In this document: one piece after another, positions 17,223 to 26,520 of the stretch
How the letters are laid out: each line of letters begins with the position of its first letter
Numbering within the stretch: the stretch's first letter is position 1
Assembly (NCBI GenBank): GCA_949902595.1
Contig: CATLDC010000006.1
Coordinates: 1-64,000, forward strand
Direction: 5' to 3'
Length of the DNA stretch: 64,000 nt
From: an uncultured Candidatus Melainabacteria bacterium
GTDB lineage: Bacteria; Cyanobacteriota; Vampirovibrionia; Gastranaerophilales; Gastranaerophilaceae
Made by a program: the position numbers and the translations under genes
Notes under the pieces: model-generated
Database searches by the model: none
Told to the model about the DNA's origin: nothing
What the model saw: the letters and a program-made list of their open reading frames with translations, nothing else

Positions 17223-17511
17223 GTTAGAAGTTATTATTACCCCTTCTGCCGAGCAAGATTTGCAAGATATATTTGATTTTATTGCAATGGATAACGTCAG
17301 TAAAGCTGTTGAAATGATTGACATTTTTGAAGAAAAATTCAATACTATTGCGATGTTTCCTGATATTGGTGTTAAAAAATCAAATTTTGTTAAACGTGAC
17401 GTAAAAGAATGCATTGTTGCAAAACACTATGAAGTAATATATTCCACAAAAAACGATAAAGTGTATATTCTTAGAGTATTGACAGGTTATCAGGATATTT
17501 TTAAGTATTAA
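17215..17511 (+). CDS. RelE/ParE-family toxin
   Basis: A 98-residue protein with the ParE core: an N-terminal VIITPSAEQDLQDIFDFIA strand-helix, a second helix ending MFPDIGVKK, and the C-terminal strands YEVIYSTKNDKVYILRVLTG. ParE members poison DNA gyrase and RelE members cut mRNA; sequence alone does not decide here, though the N-terminus resembles ParE more. The pair lies between aroE and polA. Confidence 0.82.
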   Translation: MHKLEVIITPSAEQDLQDIFDFIAMDNVSKAVEMIDIFEEKFNTIAMFPDIGVKKSNFVKRDVKECIVAKHYEVIYSTKNDKVYILRVLTGYQDIFKY

Positions 17512-17513
17512 AT

Positions 17514-17852
17514 CTACAGCTTATCCCATTCCCCGCACTCAACCAGCTTCCTAATCTCGTCTTTTGTATCCGGATTGTCAGTCTTTGCCTGCAATTCTTT
17601 TATCAGTTTTTCCATCTCTTCTTTTGTGAGCTTCTCAACTTTGGGGTCTTTTCCGATAATATCTTTGACATTCTTTGGCTTTTTCCTGAACTTGCCTTTT
17701 GCAGCAAGGATTCCGAGCGCTGTCAGCCCGAAAGCTCCTAATCCTATTAGGAGCTTTTGCGAATCTGTTGGCTTCTCCTTTGCTTTGGGCGATTTAGGAG
17801 AAGACTTAAAAACAGCAGGTGTTGAATAATTTGTATTGATTGAAATGGACAT
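17514..17852 (-). CDS. Small single-pass protein with an N-terminal FKS motif
   Basis: The 112-residue protein opens with a polar segment containing STPAVFKSS (residues 10-18). One short hydrophobic stretch follows (LLIGLGAFGLTALGILAA, about 34-51), then a Lys/Glu-rich helical tail. No family is known to me. The P-x-F-K-S motif recurs in the large membrane protein at 34177, which suggests a lineage-specific signal or domain boundary. AAAGG precedes the ATG. It is divergent from polA. Confidence 0.65.
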   Translation of the reverse strand: MSISINTNYSTPAVFKSSPKSPKAKEKPTDSQKLLIGLGAFGLTALGILAAKGKFRKKPKNVKDIIGKDPKVEKLTKEEMEKLIKELQAKTDNPDTKDEIRKLVECGEWDKL

Positions 17853-17955
17853 AACAAACCTTTCTATATATATAAAAACATCTCAGGCAAAAAAATTGCT
17901 AAGTGCCTTGTTTATATCTTATGCTATAATGTTACTTAACAGATGGGAGTATTGT

Positions 17956-20631
17956 ATGTCAGATAAGAAGACCTTAATTTTAATCGACGGACACGCGCTA
18001 GCATACCGCCAGTTTTTTGCACTGGAAAGAACCGGCATGAAAAACTCGGAGAACCAGCCAACCTGGGCTGTATACGGATTCTTTAAGGCAATATTTGACC
18101 TGCTTTCCAAAATACACCCTGACTTTATTGCTGTAGCATTTGATGTGGGAAGAAGAACCTTTCGTACTGAAAAATATGAAGAATACAAAGCCAACCGCGA
18201 AGCCATGCCGGATACATTGAGAAGCCAGCTCGGCGTGATAACAGAAGGCTTGGAAGCTTTTGATATCCCTATTATCACAAAAGAAGGTTTTGAAGCAGAC
18301 GACGTTATCGGCACAATTTCTAAAATCGCTTGTGAAAACGGGCATAAAATACTTATCCTGACCGGTGATCAGGACAGCTTCCAGCTGATTGATAAAGACG
18401 GCTGTGTTAAAGTCCTTATCCCGTCCAAGGGCGAGCTTGTTGAATACGATTGGGATAAGGTTTATGAAAAACTCGGGGTTTATCCAAATCAGGTTACTGA
18501 TTACAAAGGCTTAAGAGGTGATACTTCTGATAATATCCCGGGGATTAAGGGTATCGGAGAAAAGACTGCGCAAAAACTTCTTAACCGCTATCCTGATTTG
18601 GAAGCTGTGCTTGCCGATTGCGAAAATATACCTGAAAAGGCTGTAAAACAAAAGATTTGTGACCAGAAAGATATTGCAATACTTTCAAAAGACCTGGCAA
18701 CGATTATTCGGGATGTGGATATTGATTTTGATATAAACGCGGCATGCGTTACCCTGCCGCAAATCGAAAAGGTAGCTGCGTTTTTGAGAAAAATGCAGTT
18801 CTATACTTTTATCAAAAACATTGATAAGATTTTGGCTTCGTTTAATTCAGCAGAGGCTGTGCCGGAAACAAATTTGAGCCTGTTTTCTAAACCTCAGGAC
18901 GGATTTGTGCAGCAAAATTTCTTTTCGCAAGCAATAAAAGAAACGGTCGAAGATACGGACTTTGAGTATGAAGAAGTCAATGACTCCAACAAAGATTCTA
19001 TTCTTGAAAGTCTTAAAAAATCAGAACGCATTGCAATCAAGCTCTATTCAACAGAGGGCGCGATATCATCTGCTGCTGTATGCTACGGAAAAAGCTTCTA
19101 TTTTTCAGAGGCTTATATCGAGGACTTGAAGCCAATTATTGAAAACCCTGAAATCAAAAAAGTAGGCTACGATGCTAAATCTGATTACCACTTGCTTTTA
19201 AATAACGGATACTCTCCAAAGGGCTTGGAATACGATGTCTTGCTTGCAAGCTATGTAAAAGACCCGAATCGCAAACACACGCTTGATGCGCAGGCGCTTG
19301 ATTTTCTGAACCACATTCTAACCCCGAATGAGGGTGTGAAAACTTCTTGTGATGAGGTTTATACAATATTCAAGCTCTACGATTACTGGCAGAAAAATCT
19401 TGACGAGAAGGAACAGAAGCTTGTTAACGAGATTGAAATCCCGCTCACTCTGGTGCTTGCAAAAATGGAGCACAACGGGGTTGCTATTGATTGCGATTAC
19501 TTGAAAGAGCTTTCTTCATATATGACCGAAAAGCTTGCTGAGCTCGAGGATTTAATCTATCAGCTTGCGGGCGAGCCGTTTAATATCAATTCTCCGCGTC
19601 AGGTCGCTTATGAGCTTTTTGATAATTTGAATATTAAAACCAAGAAGAAAAAATCGCGCTCAACAAGCGCAGAGGTTCTGGAAGAGCTTGCTCAGGATTA
19701 CGAGATTTGCGACTATATTTTGCAGCACAGAAAGTTTTCCAAGCTGAAATCAACTTACACGGATGTTTTGCCTACGCTTATCAGCAAGCGCGACAGGCGA
19801 ATACATACGACTTACAATCAGGCTCTTACTGTAACAGGGCGCCTATCGTCTTCCAATCCTAATTTGCAGAACATTCCGATAAGAACGGAAGAAGGAAACA
19901 AAATCCGCTCTGCTTTCTGCGCTATGGACAAAGAAAACTCGCTCATTCTTTCTGCTGATTATTCCCAGATTGAATTGAGGCTTCTTGCGCATGTTTCAGA
20001 GGATAAAAACTTAATCCATGCTTTCACTTCCGGCGAGGACGTGCATACAATGACAGCGTCAAAAGTCTTTGGTGTTCCTCTGGATAAGGTGACAAAAGAA
20101 ATGAGGCGAAGCGCGAAGGCTGTTAACTTTGGTATTGTTTACGGTCAGTCTAAATACGGGCTTGCCAAAAATCTCGGTATCTCAAACGACGAGGCGCAGG
20201 ATTTCATCGACAAGTATTTTGAGACTTATCCGGGTGTAAGAGACTACATGAGCCGCGAAGTTGAGTTTGTAACAGCCTACGGGTATGTTGAAACAATGTT
20301 CGGGCGCAAGCGCTATCTTGCTGCAGAGCTTCACAGCCCTAACTTCCAGATAAGGGAATTTGCGCAGCGCGCAGCTATTAACCAGCCTCTGCAAGGCTCA
20401 GCCGCTGATTTAATAAAAATGGCCATGATTGAGGTCGACAGGCAGCTTGAAAAGCGCAAGCTCAAGACAAAAATGATTATGCAGGTGCATGACGAACTTG
20501 TGTTTGAAGTGCCAAAATCAGAGCTTGAAGAAGTAAAAGCGCTCGTTCTAAAAGCCATGGAATTAGACCAGCCGTTGAAGGTGCCTCTGATTGTCGATAT
20601 AAATTGCGGCAGCTCTTGGCGCGAGGGGTAA
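17956..20631 (+). CDS. polA: DNA polymerase I
   Basis: The 891-residue protein has the 5' nuclease domain (LIDGHALAYRQFF at the start, DVIGTISKIA, KGLRGDTSDNIPGIKGIGEKT), a middle exonuclease-like domain, and the polymerase domain with motif A ADYSQIELRLLAHV, motif B RRSAKAVNFGIVYGQS and motif C MQVHDELVFEV. The middle domain reads ERIAIKLYSTE where proofreading enzymes have a D-x-E motif, so 3'-5' exonuclease activity is probably lost, as in Bacillus and Thermus enzymes. The ATG at 17956 has GGGAG six bases before it. An in-frame upstream extension lacks family similarity. Confidence 0.96.
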   Translation: MSDKKTLILIDGHALAYRQFFALERTGMKNSENQPTWAVYGFFKAIFDLLSKIHPDFIAVAFDVGRRTFRTEKYEEYKANREAMPDTLRSQLGVITEGLEAFDIPIITKEGFEADDVIGTISKIACENGHKILILTGDQDSFQLIDKDGCVKVLIPSKGELVEYDWDKVYEKLGVYPNQVTDYKGLRGDTSDNIPGIKGIGEKTAQKLLNRYPDLEAVLADCENIPEKAVKQKICDQKDIAILSKDLATIIRDVDIDFDINAACVTLPQIEKVAAFLRKMQFYTFIKNIDKILASFNSAEAVPETNLSLFSKPQDGFVQQNFFSQAIKETVEDTDFEYEEVNDSNKDSILESLKKSERIAIKLYSTEGAISSAAVCYGKSFYFSEAYIEDLKPIIENPEIKKVGYDAKSDYHLLLNNGYSPKGLEYDVLLASYVKDPNRKHTLDAQALDFLNHILTPNEGVKTSCDEVYTIFKLYDYWQKNLDEKEQKLVNEIEIPLTLVLAKMEHNGVAIDCDYLKELSSYMTEKLAELEDLIYQLAGEPFNINSPRQVAYELFDNLNIKTKKKKSRSTSAEVLEELAQDYEICDYILQHRKFSKLKSTYTDVLPTLISKRDRRIHTTYNQALTVTGRLSSSNPNLQNIPIRTEEGNKIRSAFCAMDKENSLILSADYSQIELRLLAHVSEDKNLIHAFTSGEDVHTMTASKVFGVPLDKVTKEMRRSAKAVNFGIVYGQSKYGLAKNLGISNDEAQDFIDKYFETYPGVRDYMSREVEFVTAYGYVETMFGRKRYLAAELHSPNFQIREFAQRAAINQPLQGSAADLIKMAMIEVDRQLEKRKLKTKMIMQVHDELVFEVPKSELEEVKALVLKAMELDQPLKVPLIVDINCGSSWREG

Positions 20632-20635
20632 GGGG

Positions 20636-20674
20636 GCAGCTGAGAAGCCAGGCAGCTAAGCAGCTGGGCTGGAG
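20636..20674. repeat. Dispersed AGCTG-rich repeat, copy B
   Basis: GCAGCTGAGAAGCCAGGCAG is the inverted counterpart of part of 3354-3400. A small GGAGC-ACC-GCTCC hairpin follows at 20671-20684. It lies directly after the polA stop. Confidence 0.5.
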
Positions 20675-20768
20675 CACCGCTCCGTAGATGAAGATTTGTA
20701 AAAACATGTGAATAACATTTGAATTAATCCTGTCTTATTGCTAATCTGGTATAAGTAGGGGAGTGGTT

Positions 20769-22163
20769 ATGCCAACATCTTATTCAACAAAAAAGAAAAC
20801 ACAGCCGGAAGATTTATCGCAGCTAATGCCTCAAAACATTGATGCAGAAGAAGCGATTCTCGGTGCTATTCTCGTGAATCCGGCATGTATGAACAAAATT
20901 GTAGAACACTTAAGGCCGGAATCCTTTTACAAGCCGGCTCACAGGTATGTTTATGAAGCGATGCTCCAGCTCTATAACGGCGAAGACAAGATTGATATTG
21001 TATCAGTCTCAGACATGCTTAATATAAATCAGAAGCTGGAACTCGTTGGCGGGCGTGCGTTTGTCAATGATTTGAGCTACAAAACTATTACCACTACTAA
21101 CGTTGAATACTACGCAAAAATTGTACAGGAAAAGGCGATTAAGCGTTCTCTTATTCAAGCGGGCTCCGATATAGTCTCTTCCGGCTATGACTTGAACCCG
21201 ATAGAAGAATCATTAGAGCTTGCAGAAAAGCTTATATTTGACATCGCTTCTCAAAAAGCGTCAAAATCTCTGGCGCCAATCAAAGACATTGTCTATGATA
21301 CTTATGCAAAGATTGAAGAGCGCTACAACAACAAAGACAAACTAACAGGTGTTCCGACAGGATTCTATGATTTGGATGAGATGACAAACGGGTTGCAGAA
21401 ATCCGATCTTATTATCCTTGCTGCGCGTCCTGCAATGGGTAAAACAGCGTTTGCGCTCAACATTGCGCAGAATGTTGCGCTGCGTGCAAATGTTCCTGTT
21501 GCCGTGTTCTCGTTAGAAATGTCAAAGGAGCAGCTTGTTCAGCGTCTTTTATGCTCCGAAGCTGAAATTGACACGCAGAGATTGAAAACCGGTAACATGC
21601 AGGCAAAAGACTGGGAAAAGCTGGCGGTTGCTATGAACAGTTATTCAGAAGCTCCGATTTATATTGACGATACTGCGGGATGTACTATTACTGATTTGAG
21701 AGCAAAATGCAGGCGCCTTGCAATGGCTGAAAAGAACCTCGGATTAATCGTAATCGACTATTTGCAGTTGATTGAGGGAACGGGACGTGAAGACCGTATG
21801 CAGCAGATTTCAAGTATTTCAAGAGGTCTGAAAATTCTTGCCAAGGAATTGAATGTTCCGATTATTTCGCTTTCGCAATTGTCACGTGCGGTAGAAAGCA
21901 GAACAGATAAGCGCCCTATGCTTTCTGACTTGAGGGAATCAGGCTCTATCGAGCAAGACGCGGATATTGTAATGTTTATTTATCGTGACGAGTATTACAA
22001 GAATGCTAACGATGATGAAGAACAGGCTGAAAAAGCTGCTAACAAGGGTGAGGCTGAAATCATTATTGCAAAACACAGAAACGGCGCTGTTGGTTCGGTT
22101 AAGCTTCTCTTCCAGGGAAGTATTACAAAATTCAAAAACCCTATCAAAACGGATGTATTCTAA
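20769..22163 (+). CDS. dnaB: Replicative DNA helicase DnaB
   Basis: The 464-residue protein has an N-terminal domain starting at LMPQNIDAEEAILGAILVN, a linker, then the RecA-like motor with Walker A AARPAMGKTAFAL, Walker B LIVIDYLQLI and the DnaB motif SLSQLSRAVESR. The ATG at 20769 is preceded by AGGGGAG at suitable distance. No intein is present. It unwinds DNA at the replication fork as a hexamer. It follows polA after 137 bases that hold a repeat and a likely promoter. Confidence 0.96.
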   Translation: MPTSYSTKKKTQPEDLSQLMPQNIDAEEAILGAILVNPACMNKIVEHLRPESFYKPAHRYVYEAMLQLYNGEDKIDIVSVSDMLNINQKLELVGGRAFVNDLSYKTITTTNVEYYAKIVQEKAIKRSLIQAGSDIVSSGYDLNPIEESLELAEKLIFDIASQKASKSLAPIKDIVYDTYAKIEERYNNKDKLTGVPTGFYDLDEMTNGLQKSDLIILAARPAMGKTAFALNIAQNVALRANVPVAVFSLEMSKEQLVQRLLCSEAEIDTQRLKTGNMQAKDWEKLAVAMNSYSEAPIYIDDTAGCTITDLRAKCRRLAMAEKNLGLIVIDYLQLIEGTGREDRMQQISSISRGLKILAKELNVPIISLSQLSRAVESRTDKRPMLSDLRESGSIEQDADIVMFIYRDEYYKNANDDEEQAEKAANKGEAEIIIAKHRNGAVGSVKLLFQGSITKFKNPIKTDVF

Positions 22164-22174
22164 GGGGAGAAAGT

Positions 22175-22714
22175 ATGTCTTACTTCACAATATTTCTTCT
22201 TGCAGTTGCTTTATCCATCGATGCGTGCGTTGTTTCGTTTTCATACGGGCTCACATTTACACACGAACGGCTTAAAAATGCACTTATGCTTGCCTCCTTT
22301 ACCGGATTCTTTCAGGCTTTCATGCCGGTTATCGGGTATTTCCTTACCGGATTTGTGAAATCCTTTATCGAACCTTACGCGGGATTTATTGTGTTTGCAA
22401 TCTTTACTTATCTGGGCTTGAAATTCATTAAGGAAGCTTTTGATAAGGAAAAAGAAAAGAACCTTTGCCTCGATTTGAAATGTCTTTTGCTCCTTGGAGT
22501 TGCAACAAGTATTGACGCATTCTCTGCCGGAATCACACTTTCGCTTTCAGGCAACCATATTTTGAAGCCGATGCTTCTTATTGGTGTCATAACCTTTATT
22601 AACGCAGCTTTAGGATTCTTTGTCGGCGGTAAACTGAAACACCTCCCGACACGAAGCCTTGAGGTGTTTGCAGGTTTAATACTTATTGCTCTCGGGGTTA
22701 AAGCCTTATTTTAA
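22175..22714 (+). CDS. mntP: MntP-family manganese efflux pump
   Basis: The 179-residue protein has about six membrane helices and the internal duplication of the family: [14 protein letters not shown] near residue 11 and [14 protein letters not shown] near residue 110, each with the conserved Asp. MntP exports Mn2+. It follows dnaB by 11 bases, probably on the same transcript, and its end overlaps the end of pyrG on the other strand by nine bases. Confidence 0.85.
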   Translation: MSYFTIFLLAVALSIDACVVSFSYGLTFTHERLKNALMLASFTGFFQAFMPVIGYFLTGFVKSFIEPYAGFIVFAIFTYLGLKFIKEAFDKEKEKNLCLDLKCLLLLGVATSIDAFSAGITLSLSGNHILKPMLLIGVITFINAALGFFVGGKLKHLPTRSLEVFAGLILIALGVKALF

Positions 22715-24301
22715 AGCGGCTTTGATTAACCCTAAGAAGAGCGGGTGCGGTCTTTCCGGACGTGACTTAAATTCCGGATGGAACTGGCATGCCACAAACC
22801 AATCAAGGTTTGGAAGCTCTACGATTTCGGACAACATCCCGTCAGGAGACATTCCGGAGAATACAAGCCCTGCTTTTTTGATTTGTTCGATGTAGTCTGT
22901 GTTGACCTCATAACGGTGTCTGTGACGTTCGGAAATCTTGTTCGCGCCGTATGCCTCATGCGCTTTTGTTCCTTTCTTTAGGTGGCAATCATACGCACCG
23001 AGCCTCATTGTGCCGCCGTATCCCTTCACGTTCTTCTGCTCAAGCATTAAATCAATTACAGGATGTGCTGCGTTTTCGTCAAACTCCATTGAGTTTGCGC
23101 CTTTTAGCCCCGCAACGTTTCTTGCGTATTCAATAACCGCGCACTGCATGCCAAGGCAGATTCCAAGGAACGGAATATTGTTTTCACGTGCGTATCTAAT
23201 TACGTTAAGCTTGCCTTCGATACCTCTTATTCCAAATCCGCCCGGAACAATAACCCCGTCAACGTCTTTCATAAGCTCTTTGCACTGCTTTAAATCCACG
23301 CAGTCTTCGGAGTTAATCCATTTAATTTCGGTTTTGGTGTTGTTTGCGTATCCGGCATGCTTGATTGATTCAACAACTGAAATGTACGCGTCAGAAAGCT
23401 TGGTGTACTTTCCTGCGATTGCGATTTTGATTGTTCTTTCCGGATGGTTAATCCTGTCAACGAGTTCTCTCCAGCTTGTTAAATCAGCCTTGCGTTCAGG
23501 AACCTGAAGCAGTTTTAGTACAACATCTGCAAACTTTTGTTCTTCGAGCGCGAGCGGAACTTCGTAAATGCTTTTCATATCGCGACATTCAATAACCGCT
23601 TCTTTTGAAACAGAGCAGAAAAGCGCAAGCTTGTCTTTTTCTGTTTTCGGGATTGCTTTTGATGTACGGCAAACAAGGATTTCCGGCTGCAAACCGTAGC
23701 TTCTCAATACCTGAACACTGTGCTGCGAAGGTTTTGTTTTCAACTCTCCGGAGGTCGGAAGGTATGGAAGCAGCGTGCAGTGGATGTTTATCGCATTTCC
23801 AATACCGGCTTCTGCTTTGAACTGTCTTATTGATTCAATAAACGGCAAGCCTTCGATGTCACCGATTGTTCCTCCGATTTCAATAATCTGAAAATCGGGT
23901 TTAAATGATTTCTGAGCCTTTACAAGCCGTGATTTGATTTCGTTTGTGATGTGCGGAATCACCTGCACTGTACCGCCAAGGTAGTCACCGCGGCGCTCTT
24001 TGTTGATAACAGTCTGGTAAACGCTTCCGGATGTTACGTTACTAAGCTGCGAGAAATTCGTGTCAATAAATCTTTCGTAGTGGCCAAGGTCTAAGTCTGT
24101 TTCAGCACCGTCGTCTGTTACAAATACTTCGCCGTGCTGGAACGGGCTCATTGTACCCGGGTCGACATTTATGTATGGGTCAAATTTCTGGATGGCAACA
24201 GAGAATCCTCTTGCTCTCAATAGTTTTCCGAGAGAGGCTCCGATGATGCCTTTTCCCAGAGAACTAACAACCCCGCCTGTTATGAAAATGTATTTTGTCA
24301 T
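22706..24301 (-). CDS. pyrG: CTP synthase
   Basis: The 531-residue protein has the synthetase domain ([51 protein letters not shown]) and the glutamine amidotransferase domain with nucleophile loop FLGICLGMQ and C-terminal His/Glu in [12 protein letters not shown]. It makes CTP from UTP. The length is normal. A REP-like repeat and the gatC terminator lie upstream. Confidence 0.97.
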   Translation of the reverse strand: MTKYIFITGGVVSSLGKGIIGASLGKLLRARGFSVAIQKFDPYINVDPGTMSPFQHGEVFVTDDGAETDLDLGHYERFIDTNFSQLSNVTSGSVYQTVINKERRGDYLGGTVQVIPHITNEIKSRLVKAQKSFKPDFQIIEIGGTIGDIEGLPFIESIRQFKAEAGIGNAINIHCTLLPYLPTSGELKTKPSQHSVQVLRSYGLQPEILVCRTSKAIPKTEKDKLALFCSVSKEAVIECRDMKSIYEVPLALEEQKFADVVLKLLQVPERKADLTSWRELVDRINHPERTIKIAIAGKYTKLSDAYISVVESIKHAGYANNTKTEIKWINSEDCVDLKQCKELMKDVDGVIVPGGFGIRGIEGKLNVIRYARENNIPFLGICLGMQCAVIEYARNVAGLKGANSMEFDENAAHPVIDLMLEQKNVKGYGGTMRLGAYDCHLKKGTKAHEAYGANKISERHRHRYEVNTDYIEQIKKAGLVFSGMSPDGMLSEIVELPNLDWFVACQFHPEFKSRPERPHPLFLGLIKAALK

Positions 24302-24323
24302 AGTTGGAACTCCTTTAAATAAG

Positions 24324-24358
24324 CTCCCTCTCCTTGAGGAGAGGGTTGGGGTGAGGTG
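24324..24358. repeat. REP-like repeat, copy 4
   Basis: TCCCTCTCC-TTGA-GGAGAGGG followed by TTGGGGTGAGGTG, between gatC and pyrG. Confidence 0.75.
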
Positions 24359-24378
24359 TCAGCCCACTCCGTGTGTTG

Positions 24379-24406
24379 CAAAAAAAGAGGGCAAGAAGCC
24401 CTCTTT
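24379..24406 (-). terminator. Terminator after gatC
   Basis: On the minus strand GAGGGC-TTCTT-GCCCTC is followed by seven T. Confidence 0.88.
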
Positions 24407-24410
24407 AGTT

Positions 24411-24692
24411 TTAATTGATTTTTGGAACTCTGAAAAATCCGTTTTCCTCATCCGGAGCGTTCTTCATAAGTTCTTCTTTTGTTTGTTCGTAGAAGACTTT
24501 GTCCTCTCTCATAACGTTTACAAAATCAACAGCGTGAGCCATTGGTTCAACATTCGATGTGTCAACTTCGTTCATCGCATCAACATGCTTGAGAACATCA
24601 CCCAACTGCTTTGTAAACTTTTCTTTTTCTTCTTCCGTTAATTCCAAGCGAGCCAATTTCGCTACGTGTTCTACGTCTTTTATTGTAATCAT
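24411..24692 (-). CDS. gatC: Asp/Glu-tRNA amidotransferase subunit C
   Basis: A 93-residue protein beginning MITIKDVEHVAKLARLELTE with the conserved VEPMAHAVDF segment near its middle and a C-terminal NGFFRVPKIN, as in GatC. It stabilises the GatA-GatB pair that makes Gln-tRNA or Asn-tRNA. GatA and GatB are not in the window. The start at 24692 is favoured by GGAG upstream and family length. It closely follows mtaB. Confidence 0.93.
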   Translation of the reverse strand: MITIKDVEHVAKLARLELTEEEKEKFTKQLGDVLKHVDAMNEVDTSNVEPMAHAVDFVNVMREDKVFYEQTKEELMKNAPDEENGFFRVPKIN

Positions 24693-24730
24693 AGTTTTCG
24701 TACTCCAATAATATCCAATCGTATCACAAA

Positions 24731-25978
24731 CTATTTTTCCAGTAAACAATCTTTCGTAAGCTTAATTTTTTTGAGCGTGTTAAACTCGCCCTCATCAAGC
24801 TCCACGTTGATGTAGTTTCTGGTAACACCCTTGTACTTACCTCTTTTAGACAGACGTTTCTCAATGAGCACCTCTTCCTCGCGCCCGATGTTTGAGGCTA
24901 AAAATTCGCTAAACTTGTCAGATGAAATCTTTTTGATGATACCGGCGCGCTCTTCTTTGACCTTGTCTGGCAAATGCCCGTCAAGCTTCTCTGCAATTGT
25001 GCCCTTTCGTATTGAATACGGGAAAGTGTGGATTTGAGAAAGCTTTGACTTCTTCAAATTCTCAACCGTTATATTAAAATCTTCTTCACTCTCACCGGCA
25101 AACCCTGCAATTATGTCACTTCCAAGAAACGGCTTGTCAAATCGGGAAACAATGTCTTCTATCTGGTCAAGATAATATTCTACACTGTAGTGTCTGTTCA
25201 TCCGCTTTAAAGTCCGGTTGCAGGCTGACTGCAGGGAAAGATGAAAATGCGGACAGAATTTCTCACTCTCCTCAAGAAAATCAAGCAGCTGGGGGGTGAT
25301 TTCATGTGGGTTTAGAGAACCTAACCTGTACCTTGGAATCTCTGTTTTACTCTCGATTTCTTTTAGTAAATCAAGCATTTCCCTGTCAAACTCTTTTCCC
25401 CAGAGTCCTATGTGGATTCCGGTTAATACAACCTCTTTGTAGCCGAGATCCACGTACCTGTTAATCTCGTTTATGATAAATTCTGAATCAGCGCTCCTTG
25501 ATTTCCCGCGTCCGTACGGAATAATGCAGTAAGAGCATCTGTTGTCGCACCCGTCCTGAATCTTAAGACTAATACGGGTTTTGGTGGTGTCGTTTAATGT
25601 GACCTTACAAAACTCATTTGCCCCCATAAGGTCTCTGACAACAAAATCCTCCTGATTTTTCAGGTGCTCTGCTATTTCAAACTTGTCTTCGTTTCCGTAA
25701 ACATAGTCGATATATGGCTCATTAAGCAGCTTTTCTTTCTCAATCTGCGCTATGCAGCCGGTCAGAACTGTCTTAAGCCCGACTGAGTGTGCATGGCGGA
25801 GAAGATACATTGCTTCATTATCGCTCTTGTGGGTAACCGAGCAGGAATTGAGGATGTAAAAATCCGCATCCTCAAGCTTTTTTACTTCTTCATAACCGGC
25901 TTCAACCAGCTTTTCTGCAACAATCTGACCTTCAAACTGGTTTGATTTGCAGCCCATTGATTTAAGATAAAATTTCAA
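24731..25978 (-). CDS. mtaB: tRNA t6A37 methylthiotransferase MtaB
   Basis: The 415-residue radical-SAM enzyme has an N-terminal cluster domain (LKSMGCKSNQFEG, NSCSVTHKSD, TGCIAQ), the radical-SAM C-x3-C-x2-C motif DGCDNRCSYC, and a C-terminal TRAM-like region (YKGVTRNYINVEL). This is the MtaB/YqeV branch, which converts t6A to ms2t6A. The start codon is TTG, as an upstream stop in frame leaves no better choice. It is followed by gatC. Confidence 0.93.
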   Translation of the reverse strand: MKFYLKSMGCKSNQFEGQIVAEKLVEAGYEEVKKLEDADFYILNSCSVTHKSDNEAMYLLRHAHSVGLKTVLTGCIAQIEKEKLLNEPYIDYVYGNEDKFEIAEHLKNQEDFVVRDLMGANEFCKVTLNDTTKTRISLKIQDGCDNRCSYCIIPYGRGKSRSADSEFIINEINRYVDLGYKEVVLTGIHIGLWGKEFDREMLDLLKEIESKTEIPRYRLGSLNPHEITPQLLDFLEESEKFCPHFHLSLQSACNRTLKRMNRHYSVEYYLDQIEDIVSRFDKPFLGSDIIAGFAGESEEDFNITVENLKKSKLSQIHTFPYSIRKGTIAEKLDGHLPDKVKEERAGIIKKISSDKFSEFLASNIGREEEVLIEKRLSKRGKYKGVTRNYINVELDEGEFNTLKKIKLTKDCLLEK

Positions 25979-26163
25979 TTTCTACCGCCATTTCTTATGT
26001 TAATATTAGCATAAAAATAGCGCGGTCATTTACTTGAATAACAGTTTGAACTTGAAAATAGCCTTTGTGAAATCGTCCATTTTAGGTTTCACATACCTGA
26101 AGAACACATTCTGATTATCAATAAAGGCCTTTCTTGCTTTGCCGGTTTTCGGGTAAAGCTTTT

Positions 26164-26442
26164 TTAATGTTTTTTTAACAAATCGTGCTGTTGCTTGACC
26201 TCCGGCATCTTTGAGAGGATTGATTTGTTTCTTTCGTAGTATCCGGTATAGCGAGGCTTCCTTTTAACTTCGCGCCTTGCGATGAGTCCTCTTGTCGGGT
26301 TTTCTGTGCAGTCTTTCAGATGGTCAATAACAGACTGTGCGTCGTCTGCATCAGGTTTAAAGCGTGTGTCAAGATGCACCCTTGACCAGTATGCGTTTGA
26401 GCGGTATTTGTGATAAGGATTGCCGCCGATTTCAAGTTCCAT
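26164..26442 (-). CDS. Small protein of unknown function, possibly extended by -1 frameshift
   Basis: The 92-residue frame starts MELEIGGNPYHKYRSNAYW with AGGAG well placed upstream. It is basic, with no membrane segment, and I do not recognise a family. Near its end it meets A-AAA-AAA (26170-26176). Slipping one base back there avoids the TAA at 26164 and adds 46 basic and aromatic residues (…LKKLYPKTGKARKAF…) ending at 26030, giving about 137 residues. The extension is protein-like, so the gene is either frameshifted by mutation or read by programmed slippage. Confidence 0.6.
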   Translation of the reverse strand: MELEIGGNPYHKYRSNAYWSRVHLDTRFKPDADDAQSVIDHLKDCTENPTRGLIARREVKRKPRYTGYYERNKSILSKMPEVKQQHDLLKKH

Positions 26443-26520
26443 AATATAATACTCCTGTTTTATTTGTCTTGTTATTATACGATAAACCACGGTTAATAAA
26501 ATCAGACTGTTACAGAACTG

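Noticed and set aside
22938-23507. Open frame of 189 codons on the plus strand
   Set aside because: Antisense to pyrG, Ser/Pro-rich shadow composition, no start signal.
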